In this document: piece after piece, positions 23,541-36,289 of the stretch
Layout of the letters: every line of letters starts with the position of its first letter
How positions within the stretch are numbered: position 1 is the stretch's first letter
From: Uranotaenia lowii
Taxonomy: Eukaryota; Arthropoda; Insecta; Diptera; Culicidae
Length of the DNA stretch: 64,000 nucleotides
Direction: 5' to 3'
NCBI RefSeq assembly: GCF_029784155.1
Contig: NC_073693.1
Coordinates: 356,070,591-356,134,590, forward strand
Translations under genes and position numbers: made by a program
The notes under the pieces: model-generated
Seen by the model: the letters and a program-made list of their open reading frames with translations, nothing else
Told to the model about the DNA's origin: nothing
Database searches by the model: none

Positions 23541-25640
23541 AAAAATGACAAAAATGACATAAATGACAAAAAATGACAAAAAATGACAAAAAGTGACAAA
23601 AATGACAAAAAATACAAAAATGACAAAAATAATAAAAATGACAAAAATGACACAAATGACAAAAATGACAAAAATGACAAAAATGACAAAAATGACAAAA
23701 ATGACAAAAATGACAAAAATGACAAAAATGACAAAAATGACAAAAATGACAAAAATGACAAAAATGACAAAAATGACAAAAATGACAAAAATGACAAAAA
23801 TGACAAAAATGACAAAAATGACAAAAATGACAAAAATGACAAAAATGACAAAAATGACAAAAATGACAAAAATGACAAAAATGACAAAAATGACAAAAAT
23901 GACAAAAATGACAAAAATGACAAAAATGACAAAAATGACAAAAATGACAAAAATGACAAAAATGACAAAAATGACAAAAATGACAAAAATGACAAAAATG
24001 ACAAAAATGACAAAAATGACAAAAATGACAAAAATGACAAAAACGACAAAAATGACAAAAATGACAAAAATGACAAAAATGACAAAAATGACAAAAATGA
24101 CAAAAATGACAAAAATGACAAAAATGACAAAAATGACAAAAATGACAAAAATGACAAAAATGACAAAAATGACAAAAATGACAAAAATGACAAAAATGAC
24201 AAAAATGACAAAAATGACAAAAATGACAAAAATGACAAAAATGACAAAAATGACAAAAATGACAAAAATGACAAAAATGACAAAAATGACAAAAATGACA
24301 AAAATGACAAAAATGACAAAAATGACAAAAATGACAAAAATGACAAAAATGACAAAAATGACAAAAATGACAAAAATGACAAAAATGACAAAAATGACAA
24401 AAATGACAAAAATGACAAAAATGACAAAAATGACAAAAATGACAAAAATGACAAAAATGACAAAAATGACAAAAATGACAAAAATGACAAAAATGACAAA
24501 AATGACAAAAATGACAAAAATGACAAAAATGACAAAAATGACAAAAATGACAAAAATGACAAAAATGACAAAAATGACAAAAATGACAAAAATGACAAAA
24601 ATGACAAAAATGACAAAAATGACAAAAATGACAAAAATGACAAAAATGACAAAAATAACAAAAATAACAAAAATAACAAAAATGACAAAAATGACAAAAA
24701 TGACAAAAATGACAAAAATGACAAAAATGACAAAAATGACAAAAATGACAAAAATGACAAAAATGACAAAAATGACAAAAATGACAAAAATGACAAAAAT
24801 GACAAAAATGACAAAAATGACAAAAATGAAAAAAAATGACAAAAATGACAAAAATGACAAAAATGACAAAAATGACAAAAATGACAAAAATGACAAAAAT
24901 GACAAAAATGACAAAAATGACAAAAATGACAAAAATGACAAAAATGACAAAAATGACAAAAATGACAAAAATGACAAAAATGACAAAATGACAAAAATGA
25001 CAAAAATGACAAAAATGACAAAAATGACAAAAATGACAAAAATGACAAAAATGACAAAAATGACAAAAATGACAAAAATGACAAAAATGACAAAAATGAC
25101 AAAAATGACAAAAATGACAAAAATGACAAAAATGACAAAAATGACAAAAATGACAAAAATGACAAAAATGACAAAAATGACAAAAATGACAAAAATGACA
25201 AAAATGACAAAAATGACAAAAATGACAAAAATGACAAAAATGACAAAAATGACAAAAATGACAAAAATGACAAAAATGACAAAAATGACAAAAATGACAA
25301 AAATGACCAAAATGACAAAAATGACAAAAATGACAAAAATGACAAAAATGACAAAAATGACAAAAATGACAAAAATGACACAAATTGACACAAATTGACA
25401 AAAATGACGAAATTGATAAAAATGACGAAATTGATAAAAATGACAAAAATGCCAGAAATGACAAAAATGACAAAAATGACAAAAGTGACAAAAATGACAA
25501 AAATGAGAAAAATGACAAAAAGACAAAAAAGACAAAAATGACAAAAATGACTAAAATGACAAAAATGACAAAATTGAAAAAAATGACAAAAATGACAAAA
25601 ATGACAAAAATGACAAAAAATTACACAAAAAATACAGAAA
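23541..25640. repeat. 9-bp satellite (ACAAAAATG)n, array 2
   Basis: About 230 units. Landmarks shared with array 4 are a triplet of ATAACAAAA units at 24,654-24,680 and a distinctive right end with GACGAAATTGATAAAAATGA repeated (25,405-25,440), then AAAAAGACAAAAAAGAC. The shared ends show that the arrays were duplicated with the unit while their interiors have since changed. Confidence 0.96.
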
Positions 25641-25794
25641 AAATTACACAAAAATTACACAAAAACTAATCAAAGATTTTGTCACCTTGATCGTTTTGGT
25701 TTCTTTTGTGTCATTTTTGTTTGATTTTTTTCATTTTTGGGGCATTTATGAGTTATTTTTGTATTCTTGTGTGTAATTTTTATTAATTTTAACA
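25641..25794. other. Spacer between oppositely oriented satellite arrays, copy 1
   Basis: A short, partly unique spacer containing TTTTGTCACCTTGATCGTTT. It is nearly identical to 58,572-58,718 and separates the plus-oriented 9-bp array from the reversed array to its right. Confidence 0.8.
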
Positions 25795-26275
25795 TTTTTG
25801 TCATTTTTGTCATTTTTGTCATTTTTGTCATTTTTGTCATTTTGGTCATTTTTGTCATTTTTGTCATTTTTGTCATTTTTGTCATTTTTGTCATTTTTGT
25901 CATTTTTGTCATTTTTGTCATTTTTGTCATTTTTGTCATTTTTGTCATTTTTGTTATTTTTGTCATTTTTGTCATTTTTGTCATTTTTGTCATTTTTGTC
26001 ATTTTTGTCATTTTTGTCATTTTTGTCATTTTTGTCATTTTTGTCATTTTTGTCATTTTTGTCATTTTTGTCATTTTTGTCATTTTTGTCATTTTTGTCA
26101 TTTTTGTCATTTTTGTCAGTCATTTTTGTCATTTTTGTCATTTTTGTCATTTTTGTCATTTTTGTCATTTTTGTCATTTTTGTCATTTTTGTCATTTTTG
26201 TCATTTTTGTCATTTTTGTCATTTTTGTCATTTTTGTCATTTTTGTCATTTTTGTCATTTTTGTCATTTTTGTCA
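25795..26275. repeat. Reversed 9-bp satellite (TTTTTGTCA)n, copy 1
   Basis: About 53 units in the opposite orientation to array 2, with a GTCAGTCA junction at about 26,116 that shifts phase. Together with array 2 it forms a long inverted repeat around the ~150-bp spacer. The copy-2 equivalent (58,720-58,900) has only about 20 units. Confidence 0.95.
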
Positions 26276-26696
26276 TGCTTGTCTGTTTTATCTTTTTTGT
26301 CATTTTTTTTTTATTTTTACCATTTTTGTTTTTTTTTTTAAATTGTGACAAAAGACTATACTGATCCAAAAATGACACAAAAATGATAAAAAATCGGCAC
26401 AAAAATGATTGAATGTCACAAATATGAAAAAAATACTCAAATTGAAAATCAAATTACACAACAGTGTTAGAACCGAAAACAATCTCATTAAATACAAATC
26501 AAAAGTCATGAATTTTTGTTGTATCAATTGTGTCCAAATCGATACTAATTTCTGTAAATAATGCTATGAGAAATTTTAGAAATGACACAAATGACACTCT
26601 TAAATTAACTTTAAAAAATAAAGGAAAACTTCAATGGAAAAAAGAACCATTTGTTGAGCGAAACATTTTTCGCTTTTTGAATGTCTTTTGAATACA
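26276..26696. other. Unique flank right of reversed satellite, copy 1
   Basis: Low-complexity then unique sequence matching 58,901-59,234 in copy 2 almost base for base, up to the point where copy 2 enters an assembly gap. No gene seen. Confidence 0.75.
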
Positions 26697-27196
26697 NNNN
26701 NNNNNNNNNNNNNNNNNNNNNNNNNNNNNNNNNNNNNNNNNNNNNNNNNNNNNNNNNNNNNNNNNNNNNNNNNNNNNNNNNNNNNNNNNNNNNNNNNNNN
26801 NNNNNNNNNNNNNNNNNNNNNNNNNNNNNNNNNNNNNNNNNNNNNNNNNNNNNNNNNNNNNNNNNNNNNNNNNNNNNNNNNNNNNNNNNNNNNNNNNNNN
26901 NNNNNNNNNNNNNNNNNNNNNNNNNNNNNNNNNNNNNNNNNNNNNNNNNNNNNNNNNNNNNNNNNNNNNNNNNNNNNNNNNNNNNNNNNNNNNNNNNNNN
27001 NNNNNNNNNNNNNNNNNNNNNNNNNNNNNNNNNNNNNNNNNNNNNNNNNNNNNNNNNNNNNNNNNNNNNNNNNNNNNNNNNNNNNNNNNNNNNNNNNNNN
27101 NNNNNNNNNNNNNNNNNNNNNNNNNNNNNNNNNNNNNNNNNNNNNNNNNNNNNNNNNNNNNNNNNNNNNNNNNNNNNNNNNNNNNNNNNNNNNNNN
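26697..27196. other. Assembly gap (500 N)
   Basis: Exactly 500 N, the same size as the gap at 59,235-59,734. This suggests a default scaffold gap of unknown true length. Features spanning it should not be trusted. Confidence 0.99.
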
Positions 27197-30100
27197 CAAA
27201 AATGACAAAAATGACAAAAATGACAAGAATGACAAAAATGACAAAAATGACAAAAATGACAAAAATGACAAAAATGACAAAAATGACAAAAATGACAAAA
27301 ATGACAAAAATGACAAAAATGACAAAAATGACAAAAATGACAAAAATGACAAAAATGACAAAAATGACAAAAATGACAAAAATGACAAAAATGACAAAAA
27401 TGACAAAAATGACAAAAATGACAAAAATGACAAAAATGACAAAAATGACAAAAATGACAAAAATGACAAAAATGACAAAAATGACAAAAATGACAAAAAT
27501 GACAAAAATGACAAAAATGACAAAAATGACAAAAATGACAAAAATGACAAAAATGACAAAAATGACAAAAATGACAAAAATGACAAAAATGACAAAAATG
27601 ACAAAAATGACAAAAATGACCAAAATGACCAAAATGACAAAATGACAAAAATGACAAAAATGACAAAAATGACAAAAATGACAAAAATGACAAAAATGAC
27701 AAAAATGACAAAAATGACAAAAATGACAAAAATGACAAAAATGACAAAAATGACAAAAATGACAAAAATGACAAAAATGACAAAAATGACAAAAATGACA
27801 AAAATGACAAAAATGACAAAAATGACAAAAATGACAAAAATGACAAAAATGACAAAAATGACAAAAATGACAAAAATGACAAAAATGACAAAAATGACAA
27901 AAATGACAAAAATGACAAAAATGACAAAAATGACAAAAATGACAAAAATGACAAAAATGACAAAAATGACAAAAATGACAAAAATGACAAAAATGACAAA
28001 AATGACAAAAATGACAAAAATGACAAAAATGACAAAAATGACAAAAATGACAAAAATGACAAAAATGACAAAAATGACAAAAATGACAAAAATGACAAAA
28101 ATGACAAAAATGACAAAAATGACAAAAATGACAAAAATGACAAAAATGACAAAAATGACAAAATGACAAAAATGACAAAAATGACAAAAATGACGAAAAT
28201 GACGAAAATGACAAAAATGACAAAAATGACAAAAATGACAAAAATGACAAAAATGACAAAAATGACAAAAATGACAAAAATGACAAAAATGACAAAAATG
28301 ACAAAAATGACAAAAAATGACAAAAATGACAAAACTGACAAAAATGACAAAAATGACAAAAATGACAAAAATGACAAAAATGACAAAAATGACAAAAATG
28401 ACCAAAATGACCAAAATTACAAAAATTACAAAAATTACAAAAATTACAAAAATTACAAAAAATTACAAAAATTACAAAAATTACAAAAATTACAAAAATT
28501 ACAAAAATTACAAAAATTACAAAAATTACAAAAATTACAAAAATTACAAAAATTACAAAAATTACAAAAATTACAAAAATGACAAAAATGACAAAAATTA
28601 CAAAAATGACAAAAATGACAAAAATGACAAAAATGACAAAAATGACAAAAATGACAAAAATGACAAAAATGACAAAAATGACAAAAATGACAAAAATGAC
28701 AAAAATGACAAAAATGACAAAAATGACAAAAATGACAAAAATGACAAAAATAACCAAAATGACAAAAATGACAAAAATGACAAAAATGACAAAAATGACA
28801 AAAATGACAAAAATGACAAAAATGACAAAAATGACAAAAATGACAAAAATGACAAAAATGACAAAAATGACAAAAATGACAAAAATGACAAAAATGACAA
28901 AAATGACAAAAATGACAAAAATGACAAAAATGACAAAAATGACAAAAATGACAAAAATGACAAAAATGACAAAAATGACAAAAATGACAAAAATGACAAA
29001 AACGACAAAAATGACAAAAATGACAAATGACAAAAATGACAAAAATGACAAAAATGACAAAAATGACAAAAATGACAAAAATGACAAAAATGACAAAAAT
29101 GACAAAAATGACAAAAATGACAAAAATGACAAAAATGACAAAAATGACAAAAATGACAAAAATGACAAAAATGACAAAAATGACAAAAATGACAAAAATG
29201 ACAAAAATGACAAAAATGACAAAAATGACAAAAATGACAAAAATGACAAAAATGACAAAAATGACAAAAATGACAAAAATGACAAAAATGACAAAAATGA
29301 CAAAAATGACAAAAATGACAAAATGACAAAAATGACAAAAATGACAAAAATGACAAAAATGACAAAAATGACAAAAATGACAAAAATGACAAAAATGACA
29401 AAAATGACAAAAATGACAAAAATGACAAAAATGACAAAAATGACAAAAATGACAAAAATGACAAAAATGACAAAAATGACAAAAATGACAAAAATGACAA
29501 AAATGACAAAAATGACAAAAATGACAAAAATGACAAAAATGACAAAAATGACAAAAATGACAAAAATGACAAAAATGACAAAAATGACAAAAATGACAAA
29601 AATGACAAAAATGACAAAAATGACAAAAATGACAAAAATGACAAAAATGACAAAAATGACAAAAATGACAAATATGACAAAAATGACAAAAATGACAAAA
29701 ATGACAAAAATGACAAAAATGACAAAAATGACAAAAATGATAAAAATGACAAAAATGACAAAAATGACAAAAATGACAAAAATGACAAAAATGACAAAAA
29801 TGACAAAAATGACAAAAATGACAAAAATGACAAAAATGACAAAAATGACAAAAATGACAAAAATGACAAAAATGACAAAAATGACAAAAATGACAAAAAT
29901 GACAAAAAATGACAAAAATGACAAAAATGACAAAAATGACAAAAATGACAAAAATGACAAAAATGACAAAAATGACAAAAATGATAAAAATGACAAAAAT
30001 GACAAAAATGACAAAAATGACAAAAATGACAAAAATGACAAAAATGACAAAAATGACAAAAATGACAAAAATGACAAAAATGACAAAAATGACAAAAATG

Positions 30101-33100
30101 ACAAAAATGACAAAAATGACAAAAATGACAAAAATGACAAAAATGACAAAAATGACAAAAATGACAAAAATGACAAAAATGACAAAAATGACAAAAATGA
30201 CCAAATTACAAGAATTACAAAAATTACAAAAATTACAAAAATTACAAAAATAACAAAAATTACAAAAATTACAAAAATTACAAAAATTACAAAAATTACA
30301 AAAATTACAAAAATTACAAAAATTACAAAAATTACAAAAATTACAAAAATTACAAAAATTACAAAAATTACAAAAATTACAAAAATTACAAAAATTACAA
30401 AAATTACAAAAATTACAAAAATGACAAAAATTACAAAAATTACAAAAAATACAAAAATTACAAAAATGACAAAAATTACAAAAATTACAAAAATTACAAA
30501 AATTACAAAAATGACAAAAATGACAAAAATGACAAAAATGACAAAAATGACAAAAATGACAAAAATGACAAAAATGACAAAAATGACAAAAATGACAAAA
30601 ATGACAAAAATGACAAAAATGACAAAAATGACAAAAATGACAAAAATGACAAAAATGACATAAATGACAAAAATGACAAAAATGACAAAAATGACAAAAA
30701 TGACAAAAATGACAAAAATGACAAAAATGACAAAAATGACAAAAATGGCAAAAATGACAAAAATGACAAAAATGACAAAAATGACAAAAATGACAAAAAT
30801 GACAAAAATGACAAAAATGACAAAAATGACAAAAATGACAAAAATGACAAAAATGACAAAAATGACAAAAATGACAAAAATGACAAAAATGATAAAAATG
30901 ACCAAAATGACAAAAATTACAAAAATTACAAAAATTACAAGAATAAGAAAAATTACAAAAATTACAAAAATTACAAAAATTACAAAAATTACAAAAATTA
31001 CAAAAATTACAAAAACTACAAAAATTACAAAAATTACAAAAATTACAAAAATTACAAAAATTACAAAAATTACAAAAATTACAAAAATTACAAAAATTAC
31101 AAAAATTACAAAAATTACAAAAATTACAAAAATTACAAAAATTACAAAAATTACAAAAATGACAAAAATTACAAAAATTACAAAAATGACAAAAATGACA
31201 AAAATGACAAAAATGACAAAAATGACAAAAATGACAAAAATGACAAAAATGACAAAAATAACAAAAATTACAAAAATTACAAAAATTACAAAAATGACAA
31301 AAATAACAAAAATGACAAAAATGACAAAAATTAAAAATTACAAAAATTACAAAAATTACAAAAATTACAAAAATTACAAATTTACAAAAATTACAAAAAT
31401 GACAAAAATGACAAAAATGACAAAAATGACAAAAATGACAAAAATTACAAAAATTACAAAAATTACAAAAATGACAAAAATGGACAAAAATGACAAAAAT
31501 TACAAAAATGACAAAAATTACAAAAATGACAAAAATGGCAAAAACGGCAAAAATGACAAAAACGACAAAAATGACAAAAATGACAAAAATGACAAAAATG
31601 ACAAAAATGACAAAAATGACAAAAATGACAAAAATGACAAAAATGACAAAAATGACAAAAATGACAAAAATGACAAAAATGACAAAAATGACAAAAATGA
31701 CAAAAATGACAAAAATGACAAAAATGACAAAAATGACAAAAATGACAAAAATGACAAAAATGACAAAAATGACAAAAATGACAAAAATGACAAAAATGAC
31801 AAAAATGACAAAAATGACAAAAATGACAAAAATGACAAAAATGACAAAAATGACAAAAATGACAAAAATGACAAAAATGACAAAAATGACAAAAATGACA
31901 AAAATGACAAAAATGACAAAAATGACAAAAATGACAAAAATGACAAAAATGACAAAAATGACAAAAATGACAAAATGACAAAAATGACAAAAATGACAAA
32001 AATGACAAAAATGACAAAAATGACAAAAATGACAAAAATGACAAAAATGACAAAAATGACAAAAATGACAAAAATGACAAAAATGACAAAAATGACAAAA
32101 ATGACAAAAATGACAAAAATGACAAAAATGACAAAAATGACAAAAATGACAAAAATGACAAAAATGACAAAAATGACAAAAATGACAAAAATGACAAAAA
32201 TGACAAAAATGACAAAAATGACAAAAATGACAAAAATGACAAAAATGACAAAAATGACAAAAATGACAAAAATGACAAAAATGACAAAAAATGACAAAAA
32301 TGACAAAAATGACAAAAATGACAAAAATGACAAAAATGACAAAAATGACAAAAATGACAAAAATGACAAAAATGACAAAATGACAAAAATGACAAAAATG
32401 ACAAAATGACAAAAATGACAAAAATGACAAAAATGACAAAAATGACAAAAATGACAAAAATGACAAAAATGACAAAAATGACAAAAATGACAAAAATGAC
32501 AAAAATGACAAAAATGACAAAAATGACAAAAATGACAAATATGACAAAAATGACAAAAATGACAAAAATGACAAAAATGACAAAAATGACAAAAATGACA
32601 AAAATGACAAAAATGACAAAAATGACAAAAATGACAAAAATGACAAAAATGACAAAAATGACAAAAATGACAAAAATGACAAAAATGACAAAAATGACAA
32701 AAATGACAAAAATGACAAAAATGACAAAAATGACAAAAATGACAAAAATGACAAAAATGACAAAAATGACAAAAATGACAAAAATGACAAACATGACAAA
32801 AATGACAAAAATGACAAAAATGACAAAAATGACAAAAATGACAAAAATGACAAAAATGACAAAAATGACAAAAATGACAAAAATGACAAAAATGACAAAA
32901 ATGACAAAAATGACAAAAATGACAAAAATGACAAAAATGACAAAAATGACAAAAATGACAAAAATGACAAAAATGACAAAAATGACAAAAATGACAAAAA
33001 TGACAAAAATGACAAAAATGACAAAAATGACAAAAATGACAAAAATGACAAAAATGACAAAAATGACAAAAATGACAAAAATGACAAAAATGACAAAAAT

Positions 33101-34735
33101 GACAAAAATGACAAAAATGACAAAAATGACAAAAATGACAAAAATGACAAAAATGACAAAAATGACAAAAATGACAAAAATGACAAAAATGACAAAAATG
33201 ACAAAAATGACAAAAATGACAAAAATGACAAAAATGACAAAAATGACAAAAATGACAAAAATGACAAAAATGACAAAAATGACAAAAATGACAAAAATGA
33301 CAAAAATGACAAAAATGACAAAAATGACAAAAATGACAAAAATGACAAAAATGACAAAAATGACAAAAATGACAAAAATGACAAAAATGACAAAAATGAC
33401 AAAAATGACAAAAATGACAAAAATGACAAAAATGACAAAAATGACAAAAATGACAAAAATGACAAAAATGACAAAAATGACAAAAATGACAAAAATGACA
33501 AAAATGACAAAAATGACAAAAATGACAAAAATGACAAAAATGACAAAAATGACAAAAATGACAAAAATGACAAAAATGACAAAAATGACAAAAATGACAA
33601 AAATGACAAAAATGACAAAAATGACAAAAATGACAAAAATGACAAAAATGACAAAAATGACAAAAATGACAAAAATGACAAAAATGACAAAAATGACAAA
33701 AATGACAAAAATGACAAAAATGACAAAAATGACAAAAATGACAAAAATGACAAAAATGACAAAAATGACAAAAATGACAAAAATGACAAAAATGACAAAA
33801 ATGACAAAAATGACAAAAATTACAAAAATGACAAAAATGACAAAAATTACAAAAATGACAAAAATTACAAAAATGACAAAAATTACAAAAATGACAAAAA
33901 TTACAAAAATTACAAAAATTACAAAAATGACAAAAATGACAAAAATGACAAAAATGACAAAAATGACAAAAATGACAAAAATGACAAAAATGACAAAAAT
34001 GACAAAAAAGACAAAAATGATAAAAATGACCAAAATTACAAAAATTACAAAAATTACAAAAATTACAAAAATGACAAAAATGACAAAAATGACAAAAATG
34101 ACAAAAATGACAAAAATGACAAAAATGACAAAAATGACAAAAATTACAAAAATGACAAAAATGACAAAAATGACAAAAATGACAAAAATGACAAAAATGA
34201 CAAAAATAACAAAAATGACAAAAATGACAAAAATGACAAAAATGACAAAAATGACAAAAATGACAAAAATGACAAAAATGACAAAAATGACAAAAATGAC
34301 AAAAATGACAAAAATGACAAAAATGACAAAAATGACAAAAATGACAAAAATGACAAAAATGACAAAAATGACAAAAATGACAAAAATGACAAAAATGACA
34401 AAAATGACAAAAATGACAAAAATGACAAAAATGACAAAAATGACAAAAATGACAAAAATGACAAAAATGACAAAAATGACAAAAATGACAAAAATGACAA
34501 AAATGACAAAAATGACAAAAATGACAAAAATGACAAAAATGACAAAAATGACAAAAATGACAAAAATGACAAAAATGACAAAAATGACAAAAATGACAAA
34601 AATGACAAAAATGACAAAAATGACAAAAATGACAAAAATAACAAAAATGACAAAAATGACAAAAATGACAAAAATGACAAAAATGACAAAAATGACAAAA
34701 ATGACAAAAATGACAATATGACAAAAATGACAAAA
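27197..34735. repeat. 9-bp satellite (ACAAAAATG)n, array 3, with TTACAAAAA variant blocks
   Basis: About 7.5 kb of 9-bp units, the longest array in the window. Most units are ACAAAAATG. Blocks dominated by TTACAAAAA occur at about 28,410-28,580, 30,205-30,500, 30,915-31,480 and 33,815-34,075. Single-base deletions (for example near 27,640, 28,160, 29,028, 29,320, 31,975, 32,380 and 32,405) change phase. Confidence 0.97.
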
Positions 34736-35010
34736 ACGACCCAAAAATGACACAAAATTGACACAAAAATGACACAATAATGACTCAAAAATGACACAAA
34801 AATGACACAAAAATGACTCAAAAATGACTCAAAAATGTCTCAAAACAGACACAAAACAGACACAAAACAGACACAAAAGTGACACAAAAATGACACAAAA
34901 ATGACACAAAAATGACAAAAATGACACAAAAATGACACAAAAATGACACAAAAATGGCACAAAAATGACACAAAAATGACACAAAACAGACACAAAAATG
35001 ACACAAAACT
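34736..35010. repeat. 11-bp satellite flank of array 3
   Basis: ACACAAAAATG-type units with TGACTCAAAAATG and ACAGACACAAA variants. It ends at block A copy 2, just as the 11-bp flank at 10,446-10,918 ends at block A copy 1. Confidence 0.93.
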
Positions 35011-36250
35011 TTCAATCTCATACTTCTCACCTTAACGAATGATTTTTATTTATTATTATATATAACTTATTCTTAGAAAAAATTACTTTCCACAGAATCT
35101 TGACCTTTGAAACATTTCATCCCTCTAACAATTCCTGCTCGGACTGGTTCAAAATTATGAGTGATGGAACCAAAAGTGTCGCTTGACTTCAAACAATTCC
35201 ACAACGATCGCTTGAATGGTGTCACTCAAAGCAAGCAATTGATCATTTCGACACAGCTAAGTGGCTACATATTTTTTTCTCCCTGGAACATCCTTATCCT
35301 GTGATTGCCGCTCTTATCTTCCGCGAAGTGCCGTCGAGATGCAAATCATAAGTAACGAAAATATCTTGTACAATTTTTCACCATTTCCTTCGACGACCAC
35401 CAGCAGATCTCGAATTACGACTTTGTATTGGCATCCAAGCATCGCGTCTAAACATAAATCGTTTGTTTTTCGGTGGCTTTTTCACTGCGGCCGTCAGTAA
35501 TGGAAAAGCAAGCAACGCGACGCTCAAGTGTCCCGATTCCAGCCTTCCAGTCTTGTGGGAAAATTCATCCCCCCTTACCTCTGATGAGGAAAAATTACTG
35601 TCCAAAAAACTCTCGAAAAGACATACAAACGACGACGACGACGACGGTTGACGGTTTGTGAAAGCATATAAATCAGACGAAATTTTCCATCGAAAATGAG
35701 AAAAGTCAACAACTTTTCCTCCTCGTCGTCGTCCTGAGATGTCATCAAGATCTGTAGGCTAGTCTGTTGGTTGGTCGACCTCTGGGACATTCTGCTCTCT
35801 TTTTTCATCTCCCGTGTCTGTTTGTTTGAAGATGGCGTCGTCTAGCCACAACAAACTTACACCAACGCCAAAAACAATAAAAACAGCACCATCAGACAGG
35901 GACAGTTCCAAGTTCCAAGAAACAGGACACGCGACTGTCATTTCTTTGCCATTTTATGGAGCCTGGGGACCTCACATAACCTTGCAATGGCTAGGTTTCG
36001 TTTGAATTGAAAAAATGAGACTATTTTTGGAAATTTTGAAAGCTTCGTTTAATTTCATTTGGTTTATTTGGTGCATAAATTCAATGGAATTTGTATCGTT
36101 TTACAGTTTGTTTCAGTTCTTCGAAGCCAATTGTCATGAGATCGAATGTCGTTCATGGCACACATAGTATAACTAATGTTTGATTGATACTTGCCTTCAC
36201 ATTCTTGGAAGATGTACGTAAATAATGAAAGATTCAAGATGAAGATGTTG
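35011..36250. repeat. Block A, copy 2
   Basis: Direct-orientation copy of 10,919-12,200. Differences include a longer CGACGACGACGACG tract (about 35,628-35,645), loss of an AGCAAGTAGC-like segment near 35,405, and a 6-bp insertion at about 35,860. No gene assigned. Confidence 0.85.
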
Positions 36251-36289
36251 TGTGTTCGTTTTTTTTTCTTAAAAAGACGATTAAAATCA

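Noticed and set aside
28453..33816. Very long open reading frames through the 9-bp arrays (also in arrays 1, 2, 4, 5 and 6)
   Set aside because: They are produced by a stop-free 9-bp period in five frames. They encode three-residue repeats, run across phase shifts and overlap on both strands. No gene-like composition.
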